DNA of 64,000 nucleotides from Schlesneria sp. (GTDB lineage: Bacteria; Planctomycetota; Planctomycetia; Planctomycetales; Planctomycetaceae). The stretch is from NCBI GenBank assembly GCA_028291515.1, contig JAQGHU010000009.1, positions 58,213 to 122,212 on the forward strand, in the 5' to 3' direction. Positions 63,962 to 64,000 of the stretch are shown here, piece after piece. A program made the position numbers and the translations under genes. Within the stretch, counting starts at the first letter, position 1, and each line of letters begins with the position of its first letter. The notes below the pieces were generated by a model. That model was not told where the DNA came from and ran no database searches. It saw only the letters and a program-made list of their open reading frames with translations.

Positions 63962-64000
63962 ATCGTCAAGAATCGGTCGCACGTCGTGTTCTTCGTGGAT

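Overview
The window looks like chromosomal DNA of a planctomycete. The evidence is the gene families rather than any marker RNA: a DUF1559 pseudopilin-like protein with an H-X9-DG motif, three DUF1501 proteins, two very large PSCyt1/DUF1549/DUF1553 cytochrome proteins, DUF1080, DUF1571 and DUF3500 proteins, many Tat-type signals, and an ECF41 sigma factor. GC content is moderate to high throughout and I see no compositional island. The genus cannot be fixed from what is here. There is no rRNA, CRISPR array, prophage or intact transposase.

Layout. 1-7.3 kb: an edge-truncated DUF1559 gene, a secreted sugar-isomerase-like protein, a REPIN-like repeat, a stand-alone receiver protein, and a minus-strand run aroC-yjbQ-pepF-lipoprotein. 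7.4-19 kb: a diheme cytochrome, a D-2-hydroxyacid dehydrogenase, a radical SAM protein, a DUF1080 protein, then minus-strand HD-GYP, M50 protease and methionine aminopeptidase genes, followed by DUF493 and a coupled pair of membrane proteins of GT-C glycosyltransferase type. 19-32.9 kb: two PSCyt1/DUF1549/DUF1553 genes, one of them followed by its DUF1501 partner, a compact signalling operon (histidine kinase, receiver, STAS, GspE/PilB ATPase), and a serine hydrolase. 33-38.4 kb: an ABC exporter convergent with a VWA / PP2C phosphatase / YegI-like kinase triad of the TerY-P type. 38.5-43.2 kb: another DUF1501 gene, then a three-gene TadE/TadE/TadG pilus operon behind a structured leader and closed by a strong terminator. 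43.3-50 kb: DUF3500, HIT, DUF1571, a lactonase, two proteins of unknown function, and tRNA-Cys. 50-64 kb: a beta-propeller/S41 protease pair, the ECF41 sigma factor, DUF1501 coupled to tilS, an MFS transporter, a CCA-adding-type nucleotidyltransferase, a Gfo/Idh/MocA oxidoreductase, a YiiX-like hydrolase, a cytochrome P450 and a structured repeat.

Much of the content serves extracytoplasmic carbohydrate breakdown (sugar isomerase, DUF1080, DUF1501, DUF1549/1553, oxidoreductases) and regulation (receivers, histidine kinase, HD-GYP, STAS, kinase/phosphatase/VWA triad, ECF41). The most noteworthy units are the kinase-phosphatase-VWA triad, the signalling operon ending in a secretion-type ATPase, a tRNA-Cys lacking the usual U8/A14 pair, a P450 lacking the I-helix acid, the two REPIN-like elements, and the leader of the Tad-like operon. 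All calls come from reading sequence motifs; no database search was run.
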